Below, piece by piece: positions 1 to 9,300 of a stretch of 64,000 nucleotides of DNA. The stretch comes from Eutrophobius brisbanensis. GTDB taxonomy: Bacteria > Pseudomonadota > Gammaproteobacteria > Eutrophobiales > Eutrophobiaceae. Position numbers and translations under genes: made by a program. The stretch spans positions 496,001 through 560,000 of the forward strand of contig JAYPQE010000003.1 of NCBI GenBank assembly GCA_038131795.1, written 5' to 3'. Within the stretch, counting starts at the first letter, position 1, and each line of letters starts with the position of its first letter. The notes under the pieces were generated by a model. The model made no database searches, was not told the origin of the DNA, and saw nothing but the letters and a program-made list of their open reading frames with translations.

Positions 1-6
1 TATATT

Positions 7-35
7 CACCAATTCTTGGGGGGACAAGAATGGTG
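7..35 (-). terminator. Hairpin downstream of the phasin gene, possible terminator
   Basis: The arms CACCAATTCTTG (7-18) and CAAGAATGGTG (25-35) are complementary apart from one bulged base and enclose a short GGGGGA loop. The hairpin lies 11 bases beyond the phasin stop codon on the minus strand. No clean T-run follows, so rho-independent termination is only a possibility. Confidence 0.35.
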
Positions 36-45
36 TTTGGAAGAC

Positions 46-372
46 TTATTCTGCGCTCTGGGCGGCAGCGATAGAATCTTTTACAACTTTTTGGACTTCA
101 GCTACATAACTATTTCCAAGTTCAAGGGCGGTCTTACTATCTTCTATAGCCCTTTCTGTAAATTGCTTAGAAGTTTCCACCTGGGTATTGATGAAATCCT
201 TGAAACCTTCTGCATCATTAATGGCAGAGGCATTTTTCAGGCTTTCAACGCCAACCTTGGCTGAGTCTTCGAAATACTTCAACTGCAGGTCAAGCAACTT
301 CTCATAGTTATTTACTGCCAGGGTGTTGAGCTCCTTTACTGGGGCAAAGTATTTTTCAAATTGTTCATTCAT
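46..372 (-). CDS. Phasin family protein
   Basis: This 108-residue protein has the length and character of the short phasins that coat polyhydroxyalkanoate granules. It is nearly all amphipathic helix, rich in Ala, Glu, Lys and Val, with no signal peptide and no cysteine. The start MNEQFEKYFAPVKELNTLAV and the central SLKNASAINDAEGFKDFINTQ stretch fit the Phasin_2 pattern, in which an N-terminal helix leads into a region following the LKxA...D.E.....Q pattern. No PHA synthase or depolymerase is in the window, so granule association is inferred from family alone. The gene is monocistronic, with a 310-base AT-rich upstream region containing a perfect palindrome. Some phasin-like proteins have non-granule roles. 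Confidence 0.85.
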   Translation of the reverse strand: MNEQFEKYFAPVKELNTLAVNNYEKLLDLQLKYFEDSAKVGVESLKNASAINDAEGFKDFINTQVETSKQFTERAIEDSKTALELGNSYVAEVQKVVKDSIAAAQSAE

Positions 373-682
373 TGAGATTTCCTCGTTTTTTAAATCTTGT
401 GCGGTGCATCATAAGGTACTTATTGATGCGTTGCAACATAATTTTTGAAAATTTATATAAAATTATATAAAAGTTAATAAATACAATAGGTTAAATAATA
501 TTTTGAATAGATCATAGCCTTTTTACTGTAGTCAGCTTTTGGCTTATATTTAGTATTTATCGGCAAAATGTTGCCTCAGCCATGCTTGAATCATTGGTCC
601 AGATGTTCCCGATCATCTGCCGGGTGAAATAAATGATATTCTTCTACTCTTTGGTGAACCGGTATAACAATTAAGGGCAAGC
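373..682. other. Intergenic region between divergent phasin and membrane-protein genes
   Basis: No open reading frame here looks like a gene. The half next to the phasin gene is very AT-rich and holds a 20-bp palindrome at 452-471 and the short palindrome GTTGCAAC at 430-437. The half next to the membrane-protein gene has more mixed composition and should carry that gene's promoter. A GGGCAAGC stretch just before 683 may serve as a weak ribosome-binding site. Confidence 0.5.
452..471. promoter_or_regulatory. Perfect AT-only palindrome upstream of the phasin gene
   Basis: TTTATATAA and TTATATAAA form perfect 9-base arms around an AA spacer, about 80 bases upstream of the phasin start. A symmetric AT-rich site in this position could be an operator or part of the promoter. 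Phasin genes are often controlled by PhaR-type repressors, but I cannot show that this sequence is such a site. Confidence 0.3.
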
Positions 683-1441
683 ATGATAAATATAAATGTC
701 GTTCCAGCAGAACGTGGTACCGCATGGTTGACCGAGGGCTTTGAATATTTTCGTGGTAATGCCGGGCCCTGGGTCGGTACTGCAATCATTTTTATGGTGA
801 TTAATATCGCGTTGGGGTTTTTGCCTGTAGCAGGGATGTTGATTTCGCAATTATTAACCCCGGTGTTCATAGGTGGTCTGGTACTGGGATGCCGGGATAT
901 CGATGAAGGCAGGGGATTGCAGATAAACCATTTGTTTGCCGGCTTTGGTGAGTCAGTAGGTAATCTTGTTCTGCTGGGGGTGTTGTATACGTTTGGGACT
1001 ATGGTGATCATCATCGCAATGGTATTTTTCATGTTTGTGACTGTGGGACTGGAAGTGATAAAGGGCATTGCTGAAGTCGGTACGGAAATGACGCTACAGG
1101 AATTATCCCTGGAACATATAAGAAACGTATTGCTTATTATTTTGACCGGACTATTTTTTTATGTCCCGCTGTTAATGGCATTCTGGTTTGCGCCTGCATT
1201 GACAGTGCTGGACAAACTAGGGGCAATTGATGCAATTAAGTCGAGCTTTTCCGGATGTGTAAAAAATATAATGCCATTTTTAATCTATGGCATTATAGGG
1301 TTGATCCTGTCTTTTCTAGCCACAATACCATTTATGTTGGGTTGGTTTATATTAACACCAATGATCATTGCCAGTATTTATTTGGCTTATCTGGATATTT
1401 ATCACCCTGACAGGTCAGTCACGATTATTCAATCATCATGA
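683..1441 (+). CDS. BPSS1780-like multi-pass inner-membrane protein
   Basis: This 252-residue protein starts with a short amphipathic stretch (MININVVPAERGTAWLTEGF). About six hydrophobic segments follow, roughly at residues 31-52, 55-75, 92-125, 148-172, 200-225 and 225-245. The pattern WLTEGFEYF, then GPWVGTAIIFMV, then PVFIGGLVLGCRDIDEGR is typical of the proteobacterial BPSS1780 family of unknown function. It ends with the overlap ATGA shared with the start of msrA, so the two genes are probably co-translated. No catalytic residues stand out. The family call is recognition of the sequence pattern, and no transport or enzymatic function should be assumed. Confidence 0.75.
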   Translation: MININVVPAERGTAWLTEGFEYFRGNAGPWVGTAIIFMVINIALGFLPVAGMLISQLLTPVFIGGLVLGCRDIDEGRGLQINHLFAGFGESVGNLVLLGVLYTFGTMVIIIAMVFFMFVTVGLEVIKGIAEVGTEMTLQELSLEHIRNVLLIILTGLFFYVPLLMAFWFAPALTVLDKLGAIDAIKSSFSGCVKNIMPFLIYGIIGLILSFLATIPFMLGWFILTPMIIASIYLAYLDIYHPDRSVTIIQSS

Positions 1442-2076
1442 TTATGTTTAAAAATAAGCTTGCATTGCCAGCCAGGGAAGATGCCTTACCGGGCAGGTCT
1501 ATCCCTATTAAGGTAACCAACCGGCATTTTGTAAATCAGCATCCTATATGCCCTCCTTACCCACCAAACATGGAACTTGCCATGTTTGGTATGGGATGTT
1601 TCTGGGGGGCAGAAAGGAAATTCTGGGAGGCCCCTGGTGTCTATACTACCGCGGTGGGATATGCCGGAGGTTATACTCCAAACCCCACTTATGAAGAGGT
1701 CTGTAGCGGCAGAACAGGGCATAATGAGGTAGTCCGGGTCTGTTATGATCCGGCAGAGATAGAATATACAGCGTTATTAAAGATTTTCTGGGAGGCCCAT
1801 GATCCTACCCAGGGAATGCGACAGGGTAATGATATTGGTACACAGTATCGCTCTGGTATCTATGTGAGTGATGACAGGCAGCGTAATAAAGCCCTGGAAT
1901 CACAAAAAACATACCAGCAAAATCTTAGTAATGCTGGTTATTCAGATATTACAACTGAGATACTGGTGGTATCGGAGTTTTATTTTGCAGAAGATTATCA
2001 TCAGCAATACCTGGCAAAAAATCCTGAAGGATATTGTGGATTAGGTGGAACAGGTATCGGCTGTGAGATAGATTGA
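1438..2076 (+). CDS. msrA: Peptide-methionine (S)-S-oxide reductase MsrA
   Basis: MsrA reduces the S epimer of methionine sulfoxide in proteins and free methionine, using thioredoxin. The motif GCFWGAERKFW places the nucleophilic Cys at residue 54. Two resolving cysteines, Cys200 and Cys209, lie in the C-terminal GYCGLGGTGIGC segment, the three-cysteine E. coli-type arrangement. The roughly 45-residue N-terminal leader with ALPGRSIPI and NMELAMFGMGCFWG also resembles E. coli MsrA, so the long start is credible. At 212 residues the length is normal. The ATG overlaps the stop of the preceding membrane-protein gene by four bases. No MsrB is present nearby. Confidence 0.96.
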   Translation: MIMFKNKLALPAREDALPGRSIPIKVTNRHFVNQHPICPPYPPNMELAMFGMGCFWGAERKFWEAPGVYTTAVGYAGGYTPNPTYEEVCSGRTGHNEVVRVCYDPAEIEYTALLKIFWEAHDPTQGMRQGNDIGTQYRSGIYVSDDRQRNKALESQKTYQQNLSNAGYSDITTEILVVSEFYFAEDYHQQYLAKNPEGYCGLGGTGIGCEID

Positions 2077-2095
2077 AGTTAAATAGGACTATGTA

Positions 2096-3058
2096 GTGAA
2101 TAATGGAAAAAGTATGAGTAGGCGGGTATTGATAACAGGAGGCGCTGGTTTTTTAGGTTCTCATCTATGTAAGAGACTTTTATCAGCTGGTCATGAAGTT
2201 ATTTGTTTAGATAATTTTTTCACCGGAACTAAAAGAAATATTCTTGATTTACTAGATAACTCAAATTTCGAGTTAATAAGACATGACGTCACATTCCCTT
2301 TATATATTGAGGTGGATCAAATTTATAATCTTGCCTGCCCGGCATCGCCCATTCATTATCAACATGACCCCGTACAAACTACCAAGACCAGCGTCCATGG
2401 GGCCATTAATATGTTGGGCCTGGCGAAGAGAATAAAGGCAAAAATATTTCAGGCCTCCACCAGTGAAGTCTATGGTGACCCCACCGTACACCCGCAATCG
2501 GAAGATTATTGGGGGAATGTCAATCCTGTCGGTACCCGTTCCTGCTATGACGAAGGTAAGCGATGCGCAGAGACCCTGTTTTTTGATTATTACCGCCAGC
2601 ATAAATTAAGGATTAAAGTGGCCAGAATATTCAATACCTATGGACCGAATATGCAACCTAATGATGGCCGAGTCGTTTCCAATTTTATCCTACAGGCCTT
2701 AACTGACCAGCCCATAACGATTTATGGAGATGGTACTCAAACCAGGTCTTTTTGTTATGTTGATGATTTAATCGAAGGGTTTGTGCGTCTTATGGATTCT
2801 GGAGATGACCTGACCGGTCCGGTCAATCTGGGGAATCCTGGCGAATTTACCGTAAAAGAACTTGCAGAGAATATTATTGAAATGACTGGCTCAAAGTCAA
2901 AACTGGAATTTTTACCCCTGCCACAAGATGATCCCAAACAGCGTCAACCCGACATATCATTGGCGAAGAAAGCCCTGAACTGGGAACCTCAGGTAAAATT
3001 AACAGAAGGATTAAAGCAGACAATAGAATATTTTGATGATCTGCTAAAGCAACATTGA
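2096..3058 (+). CDS. UDP-glucuronate decarboxylase (UDP-xylose synthase)
   Basis: This is a 320-residue extended short-chain dehydrogenase of the UXS type, which oxidises and decarboxylates UDP-glucuronate to UDP-xylose with bound NAD. It has the GGAGFLGSH nucleotide-binding loop, the STSEVYGDP segment, and the YxxxK pair Tyr151/Lys155 in YDEGKR. The segments NTYGPNM and TRSFCYVDDLIEG are typical of UXS and related UDP-sugar epimerases. The GTG start has AGGA seven bases upstream; an ATG at 2114 with GGAA in front is an equally possible start. It follows msrA by 19 bases. A link to the polysaccharide locus at 21-50 kb is inferred from function. A UDP-glucuronate or UDP-glucose 4-epimerase role is less likely. 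Confidence 0.88.
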   Translation: MNNGKSMSRRVLITGGAGFLGSHLCKRLLSAGHEVICLDNFFTGTKRNILDLLDNSNFELIRHDVTFPLYIEVDQIYNLACPASPIHYQHDPVQTTKTSVHGAINMLGLAKRIKAKIFQASTSEVYGDPTVHPQSEDYWGNVNPVGTRSCYDEGKRCAETLFFDYYRQHKLRIKVARIFNTYGPNMQPNDGRVVSNFILQALTDQPITIYGDGTQTRSFCYVDDLIEGFVRLMDSGDDLTGPVNLGNPGEFTVKELAENIIEMTGSKSKLEFLPLPQDDPKQRQPDISLAKKALNWEPQVKLTEGLKQTIEYFDDLLKQH

Positions 3059-3059
3059 C

Positions 3060-3113
3060 GGAGATGTCCTGGCAGTAATGTTATTTGGAGATGTCCTGGC
3101 AGTATTGTTATTT
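3060..3113. repeat. Tandem duplication of a 27-base unit
   Basis: Two head-to-tail copies of a unit beginning GGAGATGTCCTGGCAG lie at 3060-3086 and 3087-3113, with one mismatch (TAATG against TATTG). They fill the gap between the convergent UXS and PilZ-like genes, and the second copy touches the PilZ-like stop codon. Confidence 0.85.
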
Positions 3114-3630
3114 ATAGTGATGGGACTTCACTGGCGTACTTGGTGATCCATTCGCTGGCAACCCGGTCCGGGTTGATGTTGTATGGGCCTTCACGGTATT
3201 TCTTTTCCTGCATATAAAGTTCGATATGACATAGTTGTTCGACAATGCGCGCGCGACTGGCATCCTCCTGGTAGAGTAGCCATAAACCTATCTCATATTC
3301 ATCTCCGATATTTTTTACCAAAATGACTCTACCGGTAAAGGATTCCAGTTTATTTTTTAATGGGATGGTTATATCTATGATTTCACCGGGTTTGATGTAT
3401 TCGGATGACTCAAAAATGATCCCTATTTTGGGATTTTCCACCTCTGATATCGCCTGTCGCTCCCAGAATCTCCGGCGTTTATATTCCAGGGGAAATCCGC
3501 TGGGATGACGGATAAAACCCGTTTTAGTATCACAAATGGGTTTATCGTTGATTATTTGTGAACGGCGTAGAATAGCGGGTGTTGTTTGACTGGATTGTGA
3601 ATTAAATTGTCTAAGCCTTTGAGAATACAT
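3112..3630 (-). CDS. PilZ-like domain protein (divergent)
   Basis: The central part of this 172-residue protein has the beta-barrel pattern of PilZ domains. There is a PKIGIIFESSEYIKPGEIID stretch where canonical PilZ has (D/N)xSxxGixf, then LESFTGRVILVKNIGDEYEI followed by GLWL. The two cyclic-di-GMP signatures are weak: RRRFWER stands in for RxxxR, and NPKIG lacks the serine. Binding of c-di-GMP is therefore uncertain. The first 40 residues look disordered and the last 50 are helical. There is no signal peptide or membrane segment. It lies between the convergent UXS gene and the co-oriented protease gene. It could instead be a PilZ-fold adaptor that does not bind the nucleotide. Confidence 0.6.
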   Translation of the reverse strand: MYSQRLRQFNSQSSQTTPAILRRSQIINDKPICDTKTGFIRHPSGFPLEYKRRRFWERQAISEVENPKIGIIFESSEYIKPGEIIDITIPLKNKLESFTGRVILVKNIGDEYEIGLWLLYQEDASRARIVEQLCHIELYMQEKKYREGPYNINPDRVASEWITKYASEVPSL

Positions 3631-3766
3631 GTTTTTCCCCAGATATTTTCCAGAACTAAAGCTATTTGTAGACGATTTATTCTATAATTGCAAGAAAAAA
3701 AAACCTTAAATATCCGTGGATTATAAAAGTTTATTAAAATTGACTTTAAATATCAGAGGCAACCAG

Positions 3767-3796
3767 TTTATATCTTATTGATTAATAAGATATAAA
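3767..3796 (-). terminator. Perfect 13-bp AT-rich hairpin downstream of the protease gene
   Basis: TTTATATCTTATT (3767-3779) and AATAAGATATAAA (3784-3796) form a perfect 13-bp stem with a GATT loop. It sits 21 bases beyond the stop of the tail-specific protease gene and 137 bases upstream of the PilZ-like start, both on the minus strand. It may end protease transcription or mark a regulatory site. The stem is AT-only except for one C:G pair, which argues against a strong classical terminator. Confidence 0.4.
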
Positions 3797-3817
3797 TGGA
3801 TGTTTTATTTGTATTTT

Positions 3818-5902
3818 TCACAGAGAATTGCCCTGGGCGGGTTCGTTATGTATTGAAGCTGCGGTTGTTTGTACTGGTGCCAATAAATCCTGAAGGATGC
3901 GTGCAGTTTCATTGAGAATTACATCCACAGGTTCGGTATCTTCAAACTCTTCATCATCTGAATCTTCTGCAAGGGGTTCTTGCCCCTGGGCAATGCGAAA
4001 TTCATTTTGCAGCGTTTTTCTTGCGTTACTTAATTGTTCGCGTTCTGTCTTACGTTTGGCTTCTTGCAGGCTCGTGACTTTTTTATCATTAATTTCGTAA
4101 ATCAGTCGCTGTTCTTCCATTAACAACCGGAATAATTTATCTGACTGTATCCGATTTTCATGCTCTGTTTTTGCGGTTTCAAACCTGTCAATAGGGGCCT
4201 GTGCCGGGACAAAACGGGCCGGTTTTATCTCATCCCAGGGCAGGGCATTTTCCAGAGACCGTTCACCATGATCAGCACTGAAATCAGCCGTTGGGTAGAT
4301 AATATCGGGTATGACCCCTTTGTGCTGGTTACTTCCACCATTGATACGGAAAAACTGCGCAATGGTTGTTTTGAGCCTGCCATAATCATTCCGGCTTCTG
4401 GAAAACCGGTTTAAATCCACTATATTTTGAACCGTACCTTTACCAAATGTGGGTTCACCCAGAATGATTCCCCGCATATAGTCCTGTATAGCACCGGCAA
4501 AGATTTCAGATGCCGATGCGCTATTACGATTCACCAGCACAGCCAGTGGTCCACTATAAACAATAGCCGGGTCTCTGTCCCTGTTAATATCTATGTTGCC
4601 TGTTGAATCCTTGGTTTGTACCACCGGTCCAGATTCAATGAACAGGCCAGTAAATTCGATAGCTTCGGACAATGAACCGCCGCCGTTGTCTCTGAGATCA
4701 ATGATTAGACCATCAATATTTTCGGCTTCCATGTCAGACAGCAATTTTCTCACATCTCTCGTGGTGCTTTTATAATCCGGTTCACCTCGGGCCTGGGCTG
4801 CAAAGTCACTATAGAACGTTGGGACCGTTATCACGCCCATGCGCCCACCGGTTTCTGTCTCGATGATCTCGGATTTTGCCGCCTGTTCTTCAAGTTTGAT
4901 TTGATCTCGGGTGATTTGAATGGTCTCGCTAGGACCTTCAAGACCCGCATCCTCAGGCAAAATTTCCAGGCGCACTATCGATCCTTTCGGCCCACGGATT
5001 AAATCAACCACATCATCCAGTCGCCAGCCAATAACATCCACTATTTCACCATCTTCGTCCTGACCAACGCCTATAATCCTGTCACCATCATGCAGGAGGT
5101 CACTGAGGTCAGCCGGACCACCGGGGACAATACTCTGCACTTCTGTATAGTCTGAATCGCCTCGTAGCACAGCACCGATACCTTCCAGTGATAGGCTCAT
5201 GCTGATGTCAAAATTTTCTGAGGTCCGGGGTGAAAAATAGGAGGTATGCGGCTCTATACTGCCCGTGTAGGCATTGACAAAAAGTTGAAAAATATCGCTG
5301 GAATTAAACTGTAAGGTGCTGGTGACAAGCCGGTTATAACGTTTACCCAGGGTTTCTCTGATTTCTGTTTCAGCTTTATCTGCCAGCTTCAAGTTTAGAA
5401 AATCATTTTTTACGCGCTTACGCCATATGTCATTTAATTCAGTTTCGTTTGACCAGTCCAGTTCTGAACGATCGAACTGGTAATTCTCATCAATGCTAAA
5501 GTCAAATTCGCCTTCCAGTATGCTCAGGGCATATTCAACTCTTTGCTGTACTCTAGAACGATACCGTTTGAATATATCAAATGCAGGGGTCAGTTCAGCA
5601 TCATCCAGAAAATCGTCAAGTGTGTATCGGTATTTTTCAAATTCATCTATATCGGAACGATTAAAAAAGCTCTTGTTTGGATCCATGCTTTCCAGATAGG
5701 TATCGAATATTTCACTTGATAAGGTGTCATCCAGGGGCCTGGTCCGGTAATGATAATTTTCGATAATATGTAGAATAATTTCTGTTGCCCGTTCCTGGTC
5801 TTCATCAGAGTGTAATTCTGATTCATCCACCGTTGGTGTGACGGCAAAGACAGGCTGGAGGAAGGTTATTAGCAGGATCAGTCTAAATATTTTCATGCTC
5901 AT
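3818..5902 (-). CDS. prc: Tail-specific (carboxy-terminal processing) periplasmic protease Prc
   Basis: This 694-residue protein is a Prc/Tsp-type S41 protease that degrades or trims periplasmic and lipoprotein substrates from the C terminus. It opens with a Sec signal peptide (ILLITFLQPVFA, cleavage likely near residue 20). An N-terminal helical domain follows, then a PDZ domain around residues 235-325 (SLEGIGAVLRGD, then VPGGPADLSDLLHDGDRIIG), the protease domain, and a charged C-terminal domain of about 150 residues as in E. coli Prc. The catalytic Ser-Lys dyad is visible in SASASEIFAGA (Ser463) and TFGKGTVQ (Lys488), with the usual 25-residue spacing. It appears monocistronic. Prc acts on peptidoglycan-enzyme partners in E. 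coli; any such role here is inference. Confidence 0.95.
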   Translation of the reverse strand: MSMKIFRLILLITFLQPVFAVTPTVDESELHSDEDQERATEIILHIIENYHYRTRPLDDTLSSEIFDTYLESMDPNKSFFNRSDIDEFEKYRYTLDDFLDDAELTPAFDIFKRYRSRVQQRVEYALSILEGEFDFSIDENYQFDRSELDWSNETELNDIWRKRVKNDFLNLKLADKAETEIRETLGKRYNRLVTSTLQFNSSDIFQLFVNAYTGSIEPHTSYFSPRTSENFDISMSLSLEGIGAVLRGDSDYTEVQSIVPGGPADLSDLLHDGDRIIGVGQDEDGEIVDVIGWRLDDVVDLIRGPKGSIVRLEILPEDAGLEGPSETIQITRDQIKLEEQAAKSEIIETETGGRMGVITVPTFYSDFAAQARGEPDYKSTTRDVRKLLSDMEAENIDGLIIDLRDNGGGSLSEAIEFTGLFIESGPVVQTKDSTGNIDINRDRDPAIVYSGPLAVLVNRNSASASEIFAGAIQDYMRGIILGEPTFGKGTVQNIVDLNRFSRSRNDYGRLKTTIAQFFRINGGSNQHKGVIPDIIYPTADFSADHGERSLENALPWDEIKPARFVPAQAPIDRFETAKTEHENRIQSDKLFRLLMEEQRLIYEINDKKVTSLQEAKRKTEREQLSNARKTLQNEFRIAQGQEPLAEDSDDEEFEDTEPVDVILNETARILQDLLAPVQTTAASIHNEPAQGNSL

Positions 5903-5940
5903 GAACAGTTTTCCATCTTTATCTACGTAAAGTAATCTGC

Positions 5941-5959
5941 ACTGGAGTTACACTCCAGT
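5941..5959. promoter_or_regulatory. Perfect dyad ACTGGAGT-N3-ACTCCAGT, possible operator
   Basis: Eight-base perfect arms flank a three-base centre, 39 bases upstream of prc and about 350 upstream of the PKS. Its size and look resemble MerR-family operators, which sit in long promoter spacers. No MerR-type regulator gene is in the window, so the identity of any bound protein is unknown. Confidence 0.35.
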
Positions 5960-6108
5960 TTAATCGTTAGACCATATAAAATACCAGTTATTCCAAAATT
6001 TTACCTTATTGAATTTCAGACCTCTATGTCAGCAAAATTAAGGCCACTCGCGTTAAACTGTTATATAAGTCACAGACTTAATAATATTCCCAATATCACA
6101 GGGGTAAA

Positions 6109-6189
6109 ATGGTTAATATTAAGGGGAAAATTGCTATTATTTTTGCGGTGACCAGTGTTTTAGTCTGGCATGTGGGATTAATTCATTGA
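6109..6189 (+). CDS. Possible 26-residue hydrophobic small protein
   Basis: An ATG with AGGGG a few bases upstream opens a 26-codon frame. It encodes a basic N terminus (MVNIKGK) and one hydrophobic segment (IAIIFAVTSVLVW), as in single-pass small membrane proteins. It lies in the leader region of the PKS cluster in the same direction. Nothing but the ribosome-binding site and hydrophobicity supports it; chance occurrence is quite possible. Confidence 0.25.
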   Translation: MVNIKGKIAIIFAVTSVLVWHVGLIH

Positions 6190-6307
6190 AAGGTCGATGG
6201 GTAAATACGAACAAGTTTTAATTTTATAATATAACTATTTGAAATATAGCGATTTTTAACTTACTCTATAGCCGTGGTTTAACCATAATAAAACGGAATC
6301 AATCATT

Positions 6308-9300
6308 TTGAAAAAACTGCCACAGCCAATTGCCATAGTGGGGATGGCCTGTCGATTTCCTGGAGGATGTAACAGCCCTGAGAAATTCTGGGAGGTGCTG
6401 CGTTCCGGGACTGATGTGATCACTGAGGTAAACGAAGACAGGTGGTCCAAGGACTATTATTTTCACCCCGATCCCAAGACATCAGGAAAGACCTACACAA
6501 CCTCTGCCGGTCAGCTTTCTGATATATATGATTTTGATCCTGAATTTTTCGGCATCTCACCACGGGAAGCGGCGCAAATGGATCCTCAGCAGCGGTTATT
6601 GCTACAAATGAGCTGGGAGGCGCTTGAAGATGGAGGCCAGGTGCCCAGTAAACTCGCCGGATCCAATTGTTCAGTGTATGTAGGGATATCAAGTCTGGAT
6701 TATGCAAATAATCGGATGGATGATCCAAATGTGGCAGATGCTTATTTCATGACGGGAAATACATTGAGCATTGCCGCAAACAGGATTTCCTATATCTATG
6801 ATCTCCATGGTCCGAGTATGGCCATTGACACGGCATGCTCATCTTCTCTGGTAGCGTTGCATCAGGCCTGTTCAAGTATCTGGTCAGGTGAATCTAACAG
6901 CAGTATCGTCGGTGCGGTCCACCTGGTTCTCAGTCCATTTCCATTTATCGGTTTTTCAAAAGCGAATATGCTGTCAAATACGGGGCGCTGTCAGGTGTTT
7001 GACAGTCTTGCAGATGGATATGTGCGTTCAGAAGGGGGAGTGGTGCTGTATTTAAAGCCCTACGAACAGGCCATAAAAGATGGTGACCCAATTCATGCAC
7101 TTATCCGTGGTACAGGCGTTAACTCTGACGGTACTAAATCTGCATTAACTGTTCCAAATGGAAGCGCCCAGGAACGGTTGCTCACCGACGTATACACCAG
7201 AGCAGGTGTAAACCCCGATGATATCGATTACATAGAGGCCCATGGTACGGGTACGCCCGTTGGTGACCCCATTGAAGTCCAGGCCATTGGTCGTGCCATC
7301 GGTCAGGCGCGAGCAGCAGATAACCCGCTGTTAATTGGATCTGTAAAATCCAATGTGGGACACCTGGAACCTGCATCAGGGTTTGCCGGGTTGTTAAAAG
7401 TCATTTTGAGTATAAAACATAAGCAGATTCCTCCAACCATCCATCAACGAGAAGTCAATCCCAATATCGACTTTGAAGGAGTTAATGTAAATGTTGTTAA
7501 GCAAATCACTGCATTACAACAACATAATCGGCCATTAATTATGGGTGTCAATTCCTTTGGTTTTGGTGGCACAAATGCGCATACCATACTCGAGGAAAAT
7601 CTCCTGCAAGAGGTAGTAGATGAACAATATAAAGTAAATGGTATACCGCCTTTATTTATAAGTGCACAAAGTGAAGAGTCTCTGAAAAGGCGTGCAAAAC
7701 AATTTATTGACTTACTGCATCAGGATCTTAAAGCAGACGAGATATATGATATTTTTTACAACGCAGCGATTAAACGTGATCGTCTGAAACATTCAATTGT
7801 GGCATACGGTGATAGTCTAAATATCATAACTGAGAGTTTACAAAATTATATTGAAGGGAAACGTTCTGCAAACCTGGTACGGGCCGAGTCTGTAGAAGAA
7901 CCAGGCGAAATTGCATTCGTCTTTTCAGGTAATGGGTCGCAGTGGATTGGGATGGGTAATGGGTTGTTAACGAATGCCCGGTTTAAGACTGTCGTCCAGG
8001 AAATCGATGCTATTTTTGAACCGCTATCAGGCTGGTCAATTCTGGATACCCTTGCAAACTATGCAGACAGTGGACTTGAATATACTGAAGTCGCGCAACC
8101 ATTATTATTTGCAGTACAGATCGGCATTGTTGACCTGTTTAAAGAGATGGGGATCATGCCGCGATTTGTGGTAGGACACAGTGTCGGTGAAATAGCAGCT
8201 GCATATGTGTCCGGTGCACTGACTTTAGATGATGCTGTAAAGGTTATTTATTATCGAAGTAGTGCGCAAGGGAAAACAAAGGGCAAGGGACGTATGGCCG
8301 CAGTTAGACTACCTGTTGAAGAAATCTTGCCAATCCTGGAAGAATATGATGGATCACTGGAAATTGCAGCAACAAATTCACATAATTCTGTAACGGTTTC
8401 GGGTGATGCAGATTCCATTAAATCGTTGATGGAGAAATTACAGGAACAGTCTGTTACCTGTCGTGAACTGGACATTGACTATGCCTTTCATAGTCACGTA
8501 ATGGACTCAATAAAAGATTATATTCATGACAAACTGGACAATTTATCGCCAGTTAAAAATTCAGTCGAATTCGTATCAACGGTTTTTGGTAAGCCGGTTG
8601 ATGGCGCATCATTAGATGAAAAATACTGGTGGGAAAATATTCGTCATCCGGTTGAATTTGAATCCGCTGTATCCTGTTTGATTACCCAAGGGGTACATTA
8701 CTTTGTTGAAATTGGGCCTCATCCCGTATTGCAATCCTATGTGCGCGATAACTTGCGAAACCATGATGTACGTGGTGCATTCTATAAAACTATAACCAAA
8801 AATGATGAGCACGAATATTTATCCGTGCTTGGTGCCGGTTATAAATTATTATTTAGTCATGATCAGTATAAACTTGATAATATTTTTTCTATCCGGGGTA
8901 AACAAATCAGCCTTCCTTTGTATCCCTGGAATAATGAGCGGTTTATTTTTACTGGTTCAGTTGAAGCAATCAACAAACGAAGAGATCACCCATTACTTGG
9001 ATTTAAGTTAAATGATATAGATGGGGTATGGTCAAATCATATCGATATTCTGACTCACCAATACCTTTCCGACCACAAGGTAGATGGAATGGTGGTGTTC
9101 CCTGCGGCAGGCTATGCAGAAATGGCACTTGCAGCCGCCGCGTCAGTTTATGATGGTGATACAATTTTTGTCAGTCAGTTTGAAATTCGCAAGCCATTAA
9201 TTCTTGAGCCTGGAAAAGTAAAGATAATCCAGTTTGTTTTAAATGGAGTAGATAACAGGTTTAGTATAAAGAGTCGGGATCGGTTAAGTACTGATACATG

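Larger units (their letters stand above)
5903..6307. other. Divergent intergenic region between prc and the polyketide synthase
   Basis: This 405-base region carries the outward promoters for prc (minus) and the PKS cluster (plus). It contains a perfect dyad at 5941-5959 and a possible 26-codon ORF at 6109-6189. A TATAAT hexamer lies at 6225-6230, about 80 bases before the PKS start, but with no convincing -35 box at the right spacing. I see no larger gene. Confidence 0.5.

Noticed and set aside
613..1068. A 151-codon minus-strand frame opposite the membrane-protein gene
   Set aside because: It mirrors the hydrophobic codons of the real gene, is rich in Pro, Ser and Asn, and has no recognisable features.
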